NCBI RefSeq assembly: GCF_000833025.1
Contig: NZ_CP010817.1
Span: 1,860,001-1,924,000, forward strand
DNA length: 64,000 bases
Direction: 5' to 3'
DNA from: Myroides profundi
GTDB lineage: Bacteria; Bacteroidota; Bacteroidia; Flavobacteriales; Flavobacteriaceae
Shown in pieces: positions 7,247-16,245 of this stretch. The notes beneath the pieces were generated by a model. The model had not been told where the DNA came from and ran no database searches. It saw only the letters and a list, made by a program, of their open reading frames with translations. Numbering within the stretch: the stretch's first letter is position 1; each line of letters starts with the position of its first letter. The position numbers and the translations under genes were made by a program.

Positions 7247-9652
7247 CTATTTAATAATCTTGACAGGAGGATGTCCTTTGTTTATCGTTGTTTCCTCTTG
7301 TGGAGCATCTCCTTTATTGTTCTTTCCACCGAAATTATAAGTTATTCCTAGTTTGAATACTCTCATATCATTCTTTACAGTGAAGTTGGTCAGTTGATCA
7401 GGATGTTCTAAAATTGTTGTTCTAATACCTCCTGTTTTGAACAGATCACTTACTGCAAGTGTAGCTGTAAATTTCTCATTTAAGAATTTCTTACTGACTC
7501 CTAAATTCACTTCCCCTAATGAACGATATCTAAAGTTAGATTCTATTCCTCCGTTTTGGTACCAAGCAGTAAGCTCGATATTCATATTATAAGGCAACTT
7601 AAAGTTGTTATAGGTAAATACCCCAACACTATTTTTATTCTCATTGATTAAGTTATTGTCAAATCGAGTATTAAAAAAGTAAACCCCATGGTAGTTTTCC
7701 CACCAATTAATACCTGGTATAGGAGCAGATAATGAAGCGTACCATTCACTTCTACTTTTACCATTAATACTAGTAAAATAAGATTTGTTTATTCCTTCGT
7801 TAAAATAACTGTATAGCATAGGGTCTGTAATGCGACTATATCCGATAGATAAATCTATGAAACCTAAGAACTGCTGATCTAGTTCTATATTATTAGAATA
7901 CTCAGGCTGTAGATTAGGGTTCCCCATAGATGTTGTTGTATTATTTAAATAGCGCACTGCAGGATTTAATTTATCGAATTCAGGCCTTTCTATTCTTCTA
8001 GAGTAAGAAGCCATTACAGAATAGTAATCACTAGCTGTATACGTTAGTTGTACAGTAGGAAATAGCGAGAAGTAATCTTGTTTTACTAACTTTTTATGAG
8101 CTAAGGTATCTCCATTGATATGTGTGTATTCTCCTCTTAAACCTGCTGTTATAGCCCATTTATCGAATGTCATATCTACTGCACCATAGAAAGCATGTAC
8201 GCCTGTTTTATACTCAAATTGACTTTTGTGCAAAGCATTAATATTGTTTCCATTGGAGATGAATGTGTATAAACGTTCATCTGTTTTAAGAATAGAATAA
8301 TTACTCTTTACGCCGAACTCTACTTTTGCAGTTGTATTTTCTTCATCCCAAAGTTGTTTCTGGTAATCAGATTTAAAGTTGAACTCTTTTCTATTTGTAG
8401 GATATTTATTCTGTTGTTTGGTTAGTAAGGCGTTTGGCAGTAATAGTTGTCCATTATTACCATAGATTACATCATTGATATCTGATTTGACATACATTGT
8501 ACCGATGGAGATAGTCCAACTTTCTTTTTCTTCTATTTTCATTTTATAGACTACATCAGCTTTAAAATTAGTCAATTTACTCTTGCTCTCATTCTTTTGT
8601 ACACTGTGAAAGAGATCATTATTATTTCCTAATTCTGTGTTGGTATGTACTGTACTAGGTGTATCATTATAGTCCATAGAAGTCTTTAAGCTTAGTACAT
8701 GACCATTCTGAAATGTTCTGTCTATATCTAGTTTGACTAAGTGAGACTTACTATTTAGAACCGAGAATTGAGATTGATTTGACCATGTATGATCTAATGA
8801 AGCCAGATCTTTTTTATCATATCTCTCTCTTAATCTATCAGGCGAATAGCTAAATGAGTACAAAAAGTTATAGTTCCAGTTATCATTGCCATACCCTAAG
8901 TTTAAAGAGTGATCTGTGCTTACTTTATTACTAACACCTACAGTTGAATTAACTGTTCCATAAAAGCCTTGAACTAGCTTTTTCTTAGAGATAATATTAA
9001 TTACCCCACCTGTACCAGAAGCATCTATATTAGCAGGAGGTATATTCATAATTTCAATAGACTCTAAAGTAGAGCCAGGAGTCCCTTTAAGTATGGTTTT
9101 TAATTGTTCTGCAGACAGCTGAGTAGGCTGTCCGTCCATCAATACTGTGACACCTGATTTACCTTTTATTTTTAATTCTCCGTTTTGACTAATAGTAACT
9201 CCAGGGAGTGTCTTTAGCACATCATAGGCAGACTGTGTTTGTGCTAAGTTACTCTGCTCTATATTTAATGTAGCTTTGCCAGGAGTTACTTTTAGAGCTT
9301 TTCTATGGCTGGTGATCATTACCTCATCTAAGATGTTTTCGTCACTTTCTATGATTAGATTGATTGGCGTATTATGATCACTTATAGTGATAGTAGAGGA
9401 TACATCTTTATACCCTATAAAGCTAGCAGTTAGTTTAAAACTTCCTTTTGACTTAATATCTGCAAAAACAAAAGTTCCATCTTCTTCACTTTTGATAAAG
9501 TATTCTTCTTTTGGATTGTCCTTTGCTTGTAAGACTACAGTTGCCCATCCGATAGGATTGGCTTGTGTGTCTTTTATCACCCCTTGTAATTGAGATTGAG
9601 CCCAAGAAGGTAAAGTCATTACCCCTAATAGAATTAATAATAGTTGCTTCAT
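7247..9652 (-). CDS. Outer-membrane beta-barrel receptor with CarboxypepD_reg domain (TonB-dependent receptor-like)
   Basis: An 801-residue protein. Domains in order: signal peptide ending near WAQS (about residue 19), a CarboxypepD_reg-like fold (about 22-110, ending in DEVMITSHR), a plug domain (about 130-230) with DVLKTLPGVTI, VLMDGQPT and GGVINIISKK, then a C-terminal 16-22-strand-type barrel (outer-membrane beta-barrel family 3). The cargo is unknown; neither a SusD partner nor a siderophore gene is adjacent. A minus-strand -7 box TATATTTG at 9685-9692 lies 33 bp upstream of the start. Confidence 0.9.
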   Translation of the reverse strand: MKQLLLILLGVMTLPSWAQSQLQGVIKDTQANPIGWATVVLQAKDNPKEEYFIKSEEDGTFVFADIKSKGSFKLTASFIGYKDVSSTITISDHNTPINLIIESDENILDEVMITSHRKALKVTPGKATLNIEQSNLAQTQSAYDVLKTLPGVTISQNGELKIKGKSGVTVLMDGQPTQLSAEQLKTILKGTPGSTLESIEIMNIPPANIDASGTGGVINIISKKKLVQGFYGTVNSTVGVSNKVSTDHSLNLGYGNDNWNYNFLYSFSYSPDRLRERYDKKDLASLDHTWSNQSQFSVLNSKSHLVKLDIDRTFQNGHVLSLKTSMDYNDTPSTVHTNTELGNNNDLFHSVQKNESKSKLTNFKADVVYKMKIEEKESWTISIGTMYVKSDINDVIYGNNGQLLLPNALLTKQQNKYPTNRKEFNFKSDYQKQLWDEENTTAKVEFGVKSNYSILKTDERLYTFISNGNNINALHKSQFEYKTGVHAFYGAVDMTFDKWAITAGLRGEYTHINGDTLAHKKLVKQDYFSLFPTVQLTYTASDYYSVMASYSRRIERPEFDKLNPAVRYLNNTTTSMGNPNLQPEYSNNIELDQQFLGFIDLSIGYSRITDPMLYSYFNEGINKSYFTSINGKSRSEWYASLSAPIPGINWWENYHGVYFFNTRFDNNLINENKNSVGVFTYNNFKLPYNMNIELTAWYQNGGIESNFRYRSLGEVNLGVSKKFLNEKFTATLAVSDLFKTGGIRTTILEHPDQLTNFTVKNDMRVFKLGITYNFGGKNNKGDAPQEETTINKGHPPVKIIK

Positions 9653-9684
9653 AATTAAAATGGTATTAGCATTTATTTCTGAGG

Positions 9685-9692
9685 CAAATATA
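9685..9692 (-). promoter_or_regulatory. -7 box TATATTTG for the receptor gene
   Basis: Exact TAnnTTTG match on the minus strand at typical distance from the ATG at 9650-9652. No -33 TTG was seen. Confidence 0.4.
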
Positions 9693-9787
9693 TTAGGATG
9701 TTTTATGGCTTATTGGAACTTTTACATTAACTAACTCATTTCTATACTAAAGCCACCGAAACGATGATTATAGTGCAATTAAGCTTA

Positions 9788-9943
9788 AACCCAGATTACG
9801 CATTAGCCAAATACTACAAAGCAATTCTACTTCATAGTTCTTTCATTAGCTCTAAAACCATACTATAGTATGCTTTTATCACTAATTCAGACCTATTTTG
9901 TATAATTACTTTTCGTTTATATGTCTATTGCATAATCTGGGTT
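9788..9943. repeat. Palindromic repeat element, copy 1 (MITE-like)
   Basis: This ~156-bp element begins AACCCAGATTACGCA and ends with the inverse (TGCATAATCTGGGTT). A 14-bp perfect palindrome CATACTATAGTATG (9859-9872) sits at its exact centre. The left half aligns with the reverse complement of the right half along nearly its full length, so the whole element can fold into one imperfect hairpin. A second copy in the opposite orientation lies at 62363-62515 and matches across the entire length. It encodes nothing evident. Confidence 0.8.
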
Positions 9944-10022
9944 AAATAGAAGTGAATAGGCTATTCAAGAGCAAAAAATGTCAATTGATGTATCTATACC
10001 CTATGGGAGCTTAATACTCCTG

Positions 10023-10030
10023 TACTTTTG
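10023..10030 (+). promoter_or_regulatory. -7 box TACTTTTG for the GNAT gene
   Basis: Exact TAnnTTTG match 20 bp before the start codon at 10051. A -33 TTG at standard spacing is not apparent. Confidence 0.45.
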
Positions 10031-10050
10031 TGTAAGAATAATTAGAGAAG

Positions 10051-10638
10051 ATGAGAATAAATAGATATCTGGGCAGGGGATACCGTAGTACTGCTGCTCA
10101 TGTTTTGCAACAGGCTTTTAATGAAAAACTAAAAGGAATACTAGGGACAGAGGAAGAAATACATCAAGTTATTTTAGCATCTCTAGATGCTAAGCATATT
10201 ATCGTGGCACGTTCTAGTGAAGGAGAATTAATAGGTGTAGCAGCTTATCAACACAATGGTCAATGTACTTTGAATATTTCTCTGAGTATTATGATTAAGG
10301 TATATGGGCTGATAAGAGGACTTTATAAGATGCTACAGCTCATCATGTACTTTCCATCTAAGAGAGATAAGGATGTAGTGTATGTAGATGCTATCGCAGT
10401 AGATGAGAATTTTAGAGGACTAGGAGTTGGTAAAATGCTATTAGAAGAAGTAGAAAAGTTAGCTTTAGAACATCATGCAAGATATGTAAGTTTAGATGTA
10501 ATCAAAGAAAATCCTCGCGCAAAAAAGCTATATGAGCAAATAGGTTTTGTAGAAGTAAAATACAACGAATTAGACGAACGAACAAGTGATAAACTTGGCT
10601 TTTCAGGGTATTATTATATGATGAAAATAATTAGTTAA
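10051..10638 (+). CDS. GNAT-family N-acetyltransferase
   Basis: A 195-residue protein with the acetyl-CoA pyrophosphate-binding motif RGLGVGK in VDENFRGLGVGKML, followed by VSLDVIKENPRAKKLYEQIGF, the usual C-terminal GNAT strands. The acceptor substrate is unknown. It is transcribed alone between a palindromic element and the LytS/LytTR pair. Confidence 0.85.
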   Translation: MRINRYLGRGYRSTAAHVLQQAFNEKLKGILGTEEEIHQVILASLDAKHIIVARSSEGELIGVAAYQHNGQCTLNISLSIMIKVYGLIRGLYKMLQLIMYFPSKRDKDVVYVDAIAVDENFRGLGVGKMLLEEVEKLALEHHARYVSLDVIKENPRAKKLYEQIGFVEVKYNELDERTSDKLGFSGYYYMMKIIS

Positions 10639-10792
10639 ATCCTATTTTGGTATTGTAATTGAGTGCTATTTCTTAACTTAAGACTAAGGAAGACAAGTTC
10701 AGTTATAAAAAATGTAAAACGAGCTTTGTTTTTTGTTACTTTAGGAATATAATCGAAAAAATCAGGAAAGAATACTATAATTTTAATCTGTA

Positions 10793-11839
10793 ATGAAAGC
10801 ACAAAAGCAAAGTAAGAAAGAATGGAGGTATAGAGTAGCTTTAACGCTCTTAGTAGCGTTGTTTTTTATTTTTTCGTTGTACATTATTAGTACTGCGGAT
10901 CAGTATCAGATAGTTTCTTTTGAGAGTGGATATACCTTTACGGCAGATGTGATTTGGTTTATTGCTATCAGTTGGATTGTAACGACCTTAGGGATCTATC
11001 TGTCAGATCGATTGCCGATAAAGACGTATTCCATAAAAGAAGTAATTCGGTTTGGAGTATTACATGTGATTATTTGTGTTGTAGTCTTCTTATTTTTAGT
11101 TATTGTGACAGATTACTATTTAATAGATCAAGATCATACAGCACGAGAAGATTGGTTAGACGCTAGACAGATGTTTTTTATAGGCTTATGTTTGACTGTA
11201 TTTGTTATCGTTGTACACAATGGAAGAAAGCTAATAACGATGTGGAAAGAATCCGTTTATGAAAATGCACAGATGAAAGAAATAGTATTACAGAGCCAAC
11301 TAGCATCTTTAAAAGCTCAGCTAGACCCACACTTTATGTTTAATAATTACAGTGTGTTAAGAAGTCTGATCCAAGAAGATAAAGAGAAAGCAAGTGAGTT
11401 CTTAGAGCGATTATCGGATGTACAACGCTATCTATTGGTAAACCTAGAGCATGACTTAGTCAGTCTAGCCAAAGAGATACAGTTCTTGATTGATTATTTA
11501 TACTTGATTAAGATTCGCTTTGGCGAAAGTATACAAGTAGAGATTAATGTTAGACCAGAGCTGTTAGGAATGAAGATTCCACCTATGACCTTACAATTGT
11601 TATTAGAAAATGCAATAAAACACAATAAAGCAACCAAAAAAAGTCCCCTCTTTGTGAATATTTATGGGGAAGAAGAATATTTAATTATTGAGAATAACCT
11701 CCAATTATTGAACACTCTTCCTCATTCTTCTAAGTTAGGGCTGACGAATATAAAGAAGAGATACTTACTGATCGAAGACAGAGAGGTCTTGATAGAACAG
11801 ACTGTATCCGTTTTTAGAGTTAAAATCCCATTGTTATAA
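10793..11839 (+). CDS. LytS-type sensor histidine kinase
   Basis: A 348-residue kinase. The N-terminus holds four predicted membrane helices (about residues 14-34, 48-66, 82-106 and 126-142). The His_kinase (LytS) motif DPHFMFNNYSVL follows, its histidine being the phosphoacceptor, and then an ATPase lobe with MTLQLLLENAIKHN and GLTNIKKRY. There is no dedicated sensory domain beyond the membrane part. It lies 3 bp before the LytTR response regulator gene, so the two form an operon and presumably a cognate pair. Confidence 0.9.
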   Translation: MKAQKQSKKEWRYRVALTLLVALFFIFSLYIISTADQYQIVSFESGYTFTADVIWFIAISWIVTTLGIYLSDRLPIKTYSIKEVIRFGVLHVIICVVVFLFLVIVTDYYLIDQDHTAREDWLDARQMFFIGLCLTVFVIVVHNGRKLITMWKESVYENAQMKEIVLQSQLASLKAQLDPHFMFNNYSVLRSLIQEDKEKASEFLERLSDVQRYLLVNLEHDLVSLAKEIQFLIDYLYLIKIRFGESIQVEINVRPELLGMKIPPMTLQLLLENAIKHNKATKKSPLFVNIYGEEEYLIIENNLQLLNTLPHSSKLGLTNIKKRYLLIEDREVLIEQTVSVFRVKIPLL

Positions 11840-11842
11840 GCT

Positions 11843-12601
11843 ATGATAAAAGTATTGATAGTAGAAGACGAACAGTATAATGCACAGCATCTGACTACCT
11901 TACTTCAGGATATAAAAGAAGATACTCAGGTCGTGCAGGTTATAGAAGGTGTAGAGGACTGTATAGAATGGCTAGAGCAGCATGATGATATTGACCTAAT
12001 CTTTATGGATATAAGATTAGGAGATGGAGTATGCTTCGAAATATTTGATGCCATAGAAGTAAACGTACCGATTGTTTTTACGACAGCTTATGATCAGTAT
12101 GCCTTGCAAGTATTTCAGGTTAACAGTATAGATTATTTATTAAAACCAATCAAAAAATCTGCCTTAGAACAAAGCATAACGAAGTATAAGAAACTTCACC
12201 AATTACAAGTTTTAGATAAAGAAATCTTAAGCAATCTAACCGAGGTTATACACGGAAAGAAACAGAGTTATAGAACACGTTTTTTACTGAGTAATAACGA
12301 TAGGTATAAAGTTATACAGACAAGTGATATTGCCTATATCTATACAGAATTTCGTCTGTCTAAAGCAGTTATGTTTGATAAATCTGTTCACGTATTACCA
12401 TTCACTATGGAAGAACTAGAATCAGAATTAGATCCTAATCGATTCTTTAGAATATCTAGACAATATCTAATAAGCTATGAGAGCATTACTGCTATTCAGA
12501 ATAATCTAAACAGTAAGGTAAGTGTAGTGTTACAGGGTGATGTAGAGGTAGATCTGAGTAGAGAGAGAACACGAGCGATAAAGCAATGGCTTGATACTTA
12601 A
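11843..12601 (+). CDS. LytTR-family response regulator
   Basis: A 252-residue protein with an N-terminal receiver domain (LIVEDE near the start, phosphoacceptor aspartate in LIFMDIRLGDG, conserved lysine in LLKPIKK). A C-terminal LytTR DNA-binding domain (about 150-250) contains RFFRISRQYLIS. It is the partner of the upstream LytS kinase. The target genes are not evident. A strong terminator at 12708-12741 follows the gene. Confidence 0.92.
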   Translation: MIKVLIVEDEQYNAQHLTTLLQDIKEDTQVVQVIEGVEDCIEWLEQHDDIDLIFMDIRLGDGVCFEIFDAIEVNVPIVFTTAYDQYALQVFQVNSIDYLLKPIKKSALEQSITKYKKLHQLQVLDKEILSNLTEVIHGKKQSYRTRFLLSNNDRYKVIQTSDIAYIYTEFRLSKAVMFDKSVHVLPFTMEELESELDPNRFFRISRQYLISYESITAIQNNLNSKVSVVLQGDVEVDLSRERTRAIKQWLDT

Positions 12602-12655
12602 TAAAGACATATACGTTAGTACGGTTTTGTCACTCTTTTGATGAAGATTTATTAA

Positions 12656-12689
12656 GTTGGTGTAGATTTATAACTGTACCATGCCTTAT
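12656..12689 (+). repeat. REP-like repeat, degenerate copy A
   Basis: This ~34-bp segment starting GTTGGTGTAGATTTATAA is a diverged copy of the segment at 12747-12782, in the same orientation. The two flank the terminator of the LytTR gene. Confidence 0.4.
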
Positions 12690-12707
12690 ATGATAGTTAG
12701 TTATAAG

Positions 12708-12741
12708 CAAGGGTAATCAGTATATTGATTACCCTTGTTTT
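12708..12741 (+). terminator. Rho-independent terminator after the LytS/LytTR operon
   Basis: A 12-bp perfect stem (CAAGGGTAATCA with TGATTACCCTTG), a 6-nt loop and a following T-rich run. Confidence 0.85.
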
Positions 12742-12746
12742 ATTCA

Positions 12747-12782
12747 GTTGGCGCGGATTTTATAATCCGTGCCATAAGGCAT
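12747..12782 (+). repeat. REP-like repeat, copy B, with internal hairpin
   Basis: The segment starts GTTGGCGCGGATTTTATAAT. It contains a 10-bp hairpin (12750-12759 with 12764-12773, one mismatch) and ends beside the stop codon of the thioesterase gene. It is GC-richer than its surroundings. It may also act as that gene's terminator on the minus strand. Confidence 0.45.
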
Positions 12783-13234
12783 TACTCTTTTAATTGTATA
12801 GCTAAGATTTCACCCGTAGCACAGATTACTCCATTAGCCTCTAGGGTTAGATCTACCCATACCTTTCTGCTCTCTATGCTTCTTAGTTTACCCTTTAGTA
12901 CTAGTTCTTCTCCCATAGGAGTAGAGGCTTTAAAATCAACTTTAAGAGAAGCTGTTACACATCTTACAGGTATAATGCCTTCTAGTGGGATATTATTGTG
13001 CTTACACAGAAATGCTGCTGCTGATCCTGTACCATGACAGTCTAGTAGAGAAGCGATTAATCCACCATATACGCTTCCTGGTATAGCGGTATATTTAGTA
13101 TCTGGAGTAAAACGAGCGATTGTTTCTTCTCCGTCAAGATATGTTTTTAGTTGATGTCCATTAGGATTGTTTTTTCCACAGCCATAGCAGTGCGCTAAGC
13201 TCTCAGGATATAGGTCTTGGATTGCTTGTGTCAT
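12782..13234 (-). CDS. PaaI-like hotdog-fold thioesterase
   Basis: A 150-residue hotdog protein. Near the N-terminus it carries HCYGCGKNNPNG, a motif frequent in PaaI-type thioesterases, and VYGGLIASLLDCHGTGSA forms the active-site helix region. Members hydrolyse small or aromatic acyl-CoA thioesters; the substrate here is unknown. It is monocistronic and convergent with the LytS/LytTR operon. Confidence 0.8.
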   Translation of the reverse strand: MTQAIQDLYPESLAHCYGCGKNNPNGHQLKTYLDGEETIARFTPDTKYTAIPGSVYGGLIASLLDCHGTGSAAAFLCKHNNIPLEGIIPVRCVTASLKVDFKASTPMGEELVLKGKLRSIESRKVWVDLTLEANGVICATGEILAIQLKE

Positions 13235-13470
13235 AATATTTGTTTTGGTTGTTATTCGATAGAGGAATCCCTCTATTACAAATAAAGTTATTTTTATTGA
13301 AGTACAAAAATTTAACCTGATTAGAGTGTGTATTATAACTGCTAAAAATGTAAAACATTTTTTATCAAATGATAAAAAAAAGCTTTTTCTATATCCTAAT
13401 CTTTGTATCCCAAAAATAGCGTGATAAGGCTATATCATTATTAAATAATAATTTAATCAATACAAGTAAA

Positions 13471-14448
13471 ATGGAAAATAGAGGACCTATTTCTCAATTT
13501 ATGGCGCATAATTATCGCCACTTTAACTCAGCAACTGTAGTAGATGCTGCTCAAGGGTATGAAAAGTTTTTAGATGAAGGAGGGAAGATGCTTATTTCTC
13601 TTGCAGGTGCGATGAGTACTGCTGAGCTAGGAATCTCATTAGCAGAGATGATTAGACAGGACAAAGTAGCTATTATCTCATGTACAGGGGCTAACTTAGA
13701 GGAGGATATTATGAACTTAGTAGCGCATTCTCACTATAAAAGAATTCCTAACTATAGAGACTTAACTCCTGAGGATGAGCTAGCGCTGTTAGAAAATAAA
13801 TATAACCGTGTTACGGATACGTGTATCCCTGAAGAAGAAGCATTTAGAAGAATCCAAGGGCATATCGAGAAAATATGGAAAGACAGTGAGGCAGCAGGTG
13901 AGAGTTATTTTCCACATGAGTATATGTATAAGTTACTATTAAGCGGTGTGTTAGAAGAGCATTATGAGATAGATCCTAAAAACTCATGGATGCTAGCTGC
14001 CGCAGAAAAAAACTTACCAATCGTAGTACCAGGATGGGAAGACTCTACGATGGGGAATATCTTCGCTTCTTATGTAATTAAGGGGGAATTGAAGTCTAGA
14101 ACAGTGAACAGTGGAATAGACTATATGGTGTGGTTAGCAGATTGGTATAAAAAGAATGCTGTAGATCAAGGAGTTGGTTTCTTCCAGATAGGAGGAGGTA
14201 TTGCTGGAGATTTCGCTATGTGTGTAGCTCCTATGTGGGCACAGGATTTAGAGGATGATTCAGTATTGAGATGGAGATATTACTGTCAGATTACAGATTC
14301 TACTACTTCTTTTGGATCTTACTCAGGATGTATTCCAAACGAGAAGATTACTTGGGGTAAACTAGACGTAGATACACCGAGTTATGTAATCGAATCAGAT
14401 GCTACTATTGTAGCCCCATTGATTTTCTCATGGGTATTGAAACAATAA
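13471..14448 (+). CDS. Deoxyhypusine synthase-family protein (probable polyamine enzyme)
   Basis: A 325-residue protein resembling deoxyhypusine synthase throughout. It has ISLAGAMSTAELG near the N-terminus, ISCTGANLEEDIMN (NAD-binding region), VVPGWEDSTMG, FFQIGGGIAGDFA, and ITWGKL near the C-terminus, where K297 matches the lysine that forms the enzyme-imine intermediate. Bacteria lack the eIF5A substrate. Bacterial and plant homologues can transfer the aminobutyl group of spermidine to putrescine (homospermidine synthase activity), which is the likeliest role. It is monocistronic with a strong terminator. No other polyamine biosynthesis gene is adjacent; a spermidine-synthase-like protein occurs at 53108. 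Confidence 0.85.
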   Translation: MENRGPISQFMAHNYRHFNSATVVDAAQGYEKFLDEGGKMLISLAGAMSTAELGISLAEMIRQDKVAIISCTGANLEEDIMNLVAHSHYKRIPNYRDLTPEDELALLENKYNRVTDTCIPEEEAFRRIQGHIEKIWKDSEAAGESYFPHEYMYKLLLSGVLEEHYEIDPKNSWMLAAAEKNLPIVVPGWEDSTMGNIFASYVIKGELKSRTVNSGIDYMVWLADWYKKNAVDQGVGFFQIGGGIAGDFAMCVAPMWAQDLEDDSVLRWRYYCQITDSTTSFGSYSGCIPNEKITWGKLDVDTPSYVIESDATIVAPLIFSWVLKQ

Positions 14449-14453
14449 ATAAG

Positions 14454-14478
14454 AAAGAGCCTTCGGGCTCTTTTTTTT
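14454..14478 (+). terminator. Rho-independent terminator with TTCG tetraloop
   Basis: AAAGAGCC-TTCG-GGCTCTTT followed directly by a T-run, six bases after the preceding stop codon. Confidence 0.9.
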
Positions 14479-14657
14479 GTCTTAGAATAAAGGACTAACA
14501 GTTGAGTTCCATTTCTTAGGAATGAAATAAAAGAATTTGGTAATCAGAGCCCTACTATAAGTTTATTGACTGTTTTTTACTCTATTATAGAAATACTAAA
14601 GCTTATGAAAATTCTAAATATGAGAATATTTTAACCGCTATAAATTCTAAAAACAGG

Positions 14658-14927
14658 ACAAATCACAGCTGTTAAAAATATTAACATTTAGGGTTTTTTA
14701 GGAATTTTAAGCATGCGATAAAGCTAGTGATATCAAGGGTTTCGGGAAGGTTGTATGGGCGTTGTTCGGAAGTTCTTTGCAAGGTGTTCGGAAAAAGGGG
14801 GTGTTTTCCGAACACCTTCCGAACAAACCACAACGTATACCGCATGAATACTCGGTTCGCAGTGAATTAATGCTGTTAAAAAACTTGTTAAAATTTTAAA
14901 ATTGAGATTTTGAAAGCTGTGATTTGT
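14658..14927. repeat. Large foldback element with GC-rich central hairpin
   Basis: Outer arms ACAAATCACAGCT (14658-14670) and AGCTGTGATTTGT (14915-14927) are perfect inverse complements. Near the same centre lies a 15-bp perfect stem (14781-14795 with 14804-14818). It extends to 14762 and 14826 if an 11-nt bulge on the left arm is allowed. The core is much GC-richer than the flanks and repeats the word TTCGGAA. The 820-bp gap around it has no credible gene. Confidence 0.6.
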
Positions 14928-15305
14928 GCTTTCTTTTTGGTGAGATGTACCAGACTTTGAATAGAAGAATATTCTCAATAATGGACATTGAGTCAAAGCC
15001 TTTACTGTAGGCAAAGGTAGTAAAAAAATAGATAGGAGAAAAGAGGGTGTAGGAGGTAAAGGGGAAAAATAAATGGTGTGTCTAAGAGAATTAAGTAATG
15101 GGAATTGTTTTATATAACTATTTGAATTGTTGTATTTTGGTTTTATTATTTTGATTAATTTTATTCAAAGTGTGAGGAAGTGCTATTTATGTATTAATAC
15201 CCTTATAATAGCAAATGATTTACCTTAAATTAAAAAACACTGCTTTATCTAGAATGATACTGTAGTTGTATAGCAGTAATGTAGATGTTATAATTAGATG
15301 ACACA

Positions 15306-15632
15306 ATGAAGTTAGTGGACTTAGTGAAATATTTCAGAAAAGGAGGGGCGTATCAAGACTTTTGTAAGGAGTACTCACTGAATGTTGATTCAGAGGTTAT
15401 CGAAATATATATGGAAACACCTTTTCAAATAGATAATGAGCTCTCTTTTTTTGAAATAGAACAGACAGAAGGAGTGTTAGAGTTTGAAGTTAATAATATA
15501 GTGTTGTCAAGTTTATTTGATTTCTATGTGTTTCTTGACATGATTGAAGAATCAAATCAAGAGACCTATAAGAATGTAAGCGATCTAGATATTGCTAAAA
15601 GGCTTATTAGTTATGGTTTAAATAATGCTTGA
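15306..15632 (+). CDS. Small acidic protein of unknown function
   Basis: A 108-residue cytoplasmic-type protein, rich in Glu and Asp, with no signal peptide or membrane segment. Visible features are VKYFRKGGAYQDFCKEY near the start and SLFDFYVFLDMIEES towards the end. The family was not recognised. Small acidic orphan proteins of this size beside similar orphans are often immunity proteins of polymorphic toxins, but that is inference only. The next gene starts 90 bp downstream on the same strand. Confidence 0.55.
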   Translation: MKLVDLVKYFRKGGAYQDFCKEYSLNVDSEVIEIYMETPFQIDNELSFFEIEQTEGVLEFEVNNIVLSSLFDFYVFLDMIEESNQETYKNVSDLDIAKRLISYGLNNA

Positions 15633-15722
15633 GGAAAGCAATACTTAATAGATGTTATTTTTATGAGACAGGATATATGGGGAATATTTGTGATAAAAGG
15701 AAGATTAAGATGAATAAATAAG

Positions 15723-16070
15723 ATGAAAGAGATTAGTGAAGAACAATTGTATAGCTATTTTTTAGAAACTCTTAATTGTTGTGGTACTTTTCTTCTAGAT
15801 CGTAATGATGATGAAATAGAGTATTTGATTTTTGAAGTATTCGATATTAATGTTCGTACATTTTTTTATTGTGATACGCTTATAAAGTTACTTACTAATA
15901 AAAGAATATCAATAGAAACGTATGAAAAAGCAGTGAAGGTTAGATGCCTATATTTGAGTATCGTGGGGACTGACTTATGGAGTATTAAAGGTATAAGAGA
16001 AAGTGATATATGGAAAGAGATTTTTAATCTATGTGATGATATAAGAAGAAATGAAATTATAAAAGAATGA
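15723..16070 (+). CDS. Small protein of unknown function
   Basis: A 115-residue acidic protein without signal peptide or membrane helix, containing NCCGTFLLDRNDDEIEYLIFEV near the start. The family was not recognised. It is codirectional with the orphan at 15306 and separated from the sensor-regulator at 16246 by about 175 bp. An orphan immunity or stress-related protein is possible. Confidence 0.5.
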   Translation: MKEISEEQLYSYFLETLNCCGTFLLDRNDDEIEYLIFEVFDINVRTFFYCDTLIKLLTNKRISIETYEKAVKVRCLYLSIVGTDLWSIKGIRESDIWKEIFNLCDDIRRNEIIKE

Positions 16071-16245
16071 ATAAGATACAGTTGTTTGGTAATCCCAGTA
16101 AGGAGATATTGCCAAGAGATGTGTTATCTATATAGTATTAAAACATTTTTTCTAACATATAGGTAACTATAATTTAACTTGGGCTTACGGACTAAATATT
16201 TGAATACCTTTATTTTTACGCATTTTATAAGCTATAATAGTGCCG

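Noticed and set aside
14733..15014. Open frame on the minus strand across the foldback element
   Set aside because: It exists because the GC-rich palindrome lacks stops. The translation is low in protein character and covers the symmetric repeats.
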